Shown piece by piece: positions 13,524 to 14,731 of a DNA stretch of 14,731 nt. How positions within the stretch are numbered: the first letter of the stretch is position 1; each line of letters opens with the position of its first letter. A program made the position numbers and the translations under genes. The stretch comes from Candidatus Woesearchaeota archaeon (GTDB taxonomy: Archaea; Nanobdellota; Nanobdellia; Woesearchaeales; UBA10200), in NCBI GenBank assembly GCA_018302185.1, contig JAGVZX010000052.1, forward strand, positions 1 to 14,731, in the 5' to 3' direction. A model generated the notes under the pieces. The model was not told the origin of the DNA. It ran no database searches and saw only the letters and a program-made list of their open reading frames with translations.

Positions 13524-13613
13524 ATGGCAGCAAAAAAGAAAAAGACAAAGAAAGCAGGAAAGAGTTCTAAGAAATCAAAGAAATCAATGAAGCACCAGTG
13601 CGAGTTTTGCTGA
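13524..13613 (+). CDS. 29-residue lysine-rich protein ending in CxxC
   Basis: The ORF opens MAAKKKKTKKAGKSSKK and ends KHQCEFC, with 12 lysines and no arginine in 29 residues. The only acidic residue lies in the C-terminal CEFC. AAAGGAGG five to six bases before the ATG is the strongest ribosome-binding site in this window and argues for abundant translation. The body resembles the basic tails of histone H1-like or ribosomal proteins. The CEFC end could bind zinc, perhaps as a dimer, or form a disulfide. It might bind nucleic acid or ribosomes (inference). It is followed 25 bp later by the DoxX-like gene. It is too short for most gene callers and I cannot name a family. Confidence 0.65.
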   Translation: MAAKKKKTKKAGKSSKKSKKSMKHQCEFC

Positions 13614-13638
13614 TTGATCAGGATTAATTCATCAAAAA

Positions 13639-14127
13639 ATGAAACTGATCCAGGAAAAGGTTGACAGATTATTCTACAGCAACAAGCTTCTTAACAAGCT
13701 AGATATTGCTATAACTTCATGGATGAAGAGATATGGTGTTCTGATATGCAGAATCTCTCTTGCCATTATCTTTATCTGGGTAGGGATATTAAAGCCTATC
13801 GGAGTAAGCGCAGCAAATGAGCTTGTGACAAAAACAGTGTATTGGTTTAATCCAAGCTGGTTTATCCCTTTGTTAGGCTGGTGGGAAGTGTTGATAGGTA
13901 TATGCTTATTATATAAGCCATTTATTAGATTAGGTATACTTCTGATGGCGCTCCAGATGGGAGGAACTTTCTTGCCAATGATATTATTGCCAGATATAGT
14001 TTATGGCAATCATTGGTATGTATTAACATTAGAAGGCCAATATATAGTCAAGAATCTTGCTTTGATAAGCGCAGCTATTGTTATCGGTAGTCAGGTAAGA
14101 GATGATAAGAAAAATAATAGGAAATAA
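13639..14127 (+). CDS. DoxX/YkgB-like four-helix membrane protein
   Basis: A 162-residue protein. After a basic, amphipathic N-terminus (~1-30) it has four hydrophobic segments: VLICRISLAIIFIWVGILKP, WFIPLLGWWEVLIGICLLY, LGILLMALQMGGTFLPMILL and YIVKNLALISAAIVIGS. The RISLAIIFIWVGILKP motif and the GWWEVLIGICLL second helix match the DoxX-like/DUF417 (YkgB) membrane families. The C-terminal tail is basic (RDDKKNNRK). The DoxX group is linked to thiol or quinone redox chemistry in some members, but the role here is unknown. It is probably cotranscribed with the Lys-rich protein gene 25 bp upstream. Only a weak ribosome-binding site (AGGAT) precedes the ATG. Confidence 0.75.
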   Translation: MKLIQEKVDRLFYSNKLLNKLDIAITSWMKRYGVLICRISLAIIFIWVGILKPIGVSAANELVTKTVYWFNPSWFIPLLGWWEVLIGICLLYKPFIRLGILLMALQMGGTFLPMILLPDIVYGNHWYVLTLEGQYIVKNLALISAAIVIGSQVRDDKKNNRK

Positions 14128-14173
14128 TCACTCTTAGAAAAAATTTAAGATAATATTGTTCTAAATTATGAGC

Positions 14174-14644
14174 TTATTCAACCTTGACCTTATCTCCGTA
14201 AGGTGCTCTTAATTTCCAGCCAGACTCTGTAAGCTTTAATTGCTGTATTCCAGACTGTATATTTTCTATATTGTCTTTCTTTACTAGTTTTATCCTATAA
14301 CCAACTTTCGCTTCTTTTCCATCAAAATATGTCTGGCTGACTTCTATAACCTCTATTGTTTTGCCTTCTCCGAAATATGCAAGCATATAGTTTGAAAATG
14401 TTTGTAAATCTTTTGCGCTTGGCTCTATTTGCTTGAAATTATCGTCAATCAAAGCATATTGTGTATTGAAATTATAGGTTCCCCATGCTTTGTAATATTC
14501 TTTAACTGCCTGCTCTGGCGTCAATGATTTTAAGTCAAGTGGCTGTGGACCTTGTTGCTCTTGTTTTTTTGCAGCGCAGCTAGATAAAAATATCATAAAA
14601 ATGATCAAGAATGTTGTCAAGATGTATCTCATATTATTTCTCAT
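14174..14644 (-). CDS. small lipoprotein, probable NTF2-like/DUF4878-type domain
   Basis: The N-terminus MRNNMRYILTTFLIIFMIFLSSC is a signal peptide with a lipobox (LSSC, C23), so the mature protein should be lipid-anchored outside the membrane. A Lys/Gln-rich linker (AKKQEQQGPQP) follows. A domain of ~110 residues then starts LTPEQAVKEYYKAW and has alternating strands, ending LKLTESGWKLRAPYG. This resembles NTF2-like lumazine-binding/DUF4878 proteins, an assignment made by pattern only. AGGTGA five bases before the ATG fixes the start; the competing ATG four bases upstream gives only a three-codon frame. It follows another gene closely: the stop of that gene overlaps this ribosome-binding site. 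Confidence 0.75.
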   Translation of the reverse strand: MRNNMRYILTTFLIIFMIFLSSCAAKKQEQQGPQPLDLKSLTPEQAVKEYYKAWGTYNFNTQYALIDDNFKQIEPSAKDLQTFSNYMLAYFGEGKTIEVIEVSQTYFDGKEAKVGYRIKLVKKDNIENIQSGIQQLKLTESGWKLRAPYGDKVKVE

Positions 14645-14654
14645 TCATCTCACC

Positions 14655-14731
14655 TCAGCAAGCAGCTGTCAACTCGCAAACAACTGCATTTAATTTATCT
14701 TCTGGGATAAAGCCGTATGTTGTGTATTCTT
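14655..14731 (-). CDS. C-terminal end of an unidentified gene (partial)
   Basis: Of the three minus-strand frames at the window edge, only this one stays open to near the lipoprotein gene. It reads EYTTYGFIPEDKLNAVVCEL, then TAAC and a TGA stop at 14655-14657. Two cysteines lie at the C-terminus (C...C spaced by five residues). The TGA runs into GGTGA of the lipoprotein's ribosome-binding site, so the two genes are probably cotranscribed and translationally coupled. Too little is visible to assign a family. Confidence 0.5.
   Translation of the reverse strand, partial: EYTTYGFIPEDKLNAVVCELTAAC

Noticed and set aside
1..14731. CRISPR array, tRNA genes, complete insertion sequence
   Set aside because: No regularly spaced repeats, no tRNA-like T-loop/acceptor combinations and no transposase reading frame were found by eye on either strand.

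Overview
This A+T-rich window most likely comes from an archaeon, probably a DPANN lineage such as Woesearchaeota or Pacearchaeota (lineage is inferred from gene content and style, not from a marker tree). It encodes ABCE1/Rli1, a ribosome-recycling ATPase found only in Archaea and eukaryotes. Several genes have archaeal TATA boxes about 25 nt before the start codon, which implies leaderless mRNAs. There are also a winged-helix protein with an archaeal S-layer-like domain and a MopE-type cysteine-rich surface protein. Several genes look bacterial in type (GlmS, GlmM, the DUF1016/YhcG nuclease), which is usual for these lineages.

Layout. 1-1960 (+): the 3' part of a large Cys-rich exported-type protein with DNDCDG metal-binding motifs and a carboxypeptidase-regulatory-like domain, split by a one-base frameshift near 921-960. 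2000-3880 (-): ABCE1, with an extra ~40 residues in its first ATPase domain. 3881-4255: no convincing gene. It holds an elaborate nested inverted-repeat structure (3902-4098), probably a structured RNA or ABCE1 leader, then two tandem TATA boxes driving a small helical protein (4256-4549, +). 4573-7545 (-): an SBF-type transporter, a wHTH/S-layer-like protein, an 18-codon mini-ORF and a DUF1016 nuclease. The last three are packed with stop/start contacts of +1 nt and -4 nt, so translation is probably coupled.

7695-12148 (+): glmS, glmM and a GlmU-like nucleotidylyltransferase/left-handed beta-helix protein form an operon covering the route from fructose-6-phosphate and glutamine to a UDP-amino sugar, the donor for glycans and N-glycosylation. 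12246-13382 (+): an adenosine deaminase family enzyme with all metal ligands, on its own apparently leaderless promoter. 13471-14127 (+): a possible leaderless 13-codon upstream ORF, a 29-residue lysine-rich protein with the strongest Shine-Dalgarno site in the window, and a DoxX-like membrane protein. 14174-14731 (-): a small lipoprotein and the last codons of a gene upstream of it.

The points most worth a second look are the 200-nt palindromic structure before ABCE1, the tiny Lys-rich CxxC protein with its upstream ORF, and a 27-bp palindromic repeat found both in the mini-ORF before the nuclease gene and inside that gene. No tRNA, rRNA, CRISPR array or complete insertion sequence was recognised.
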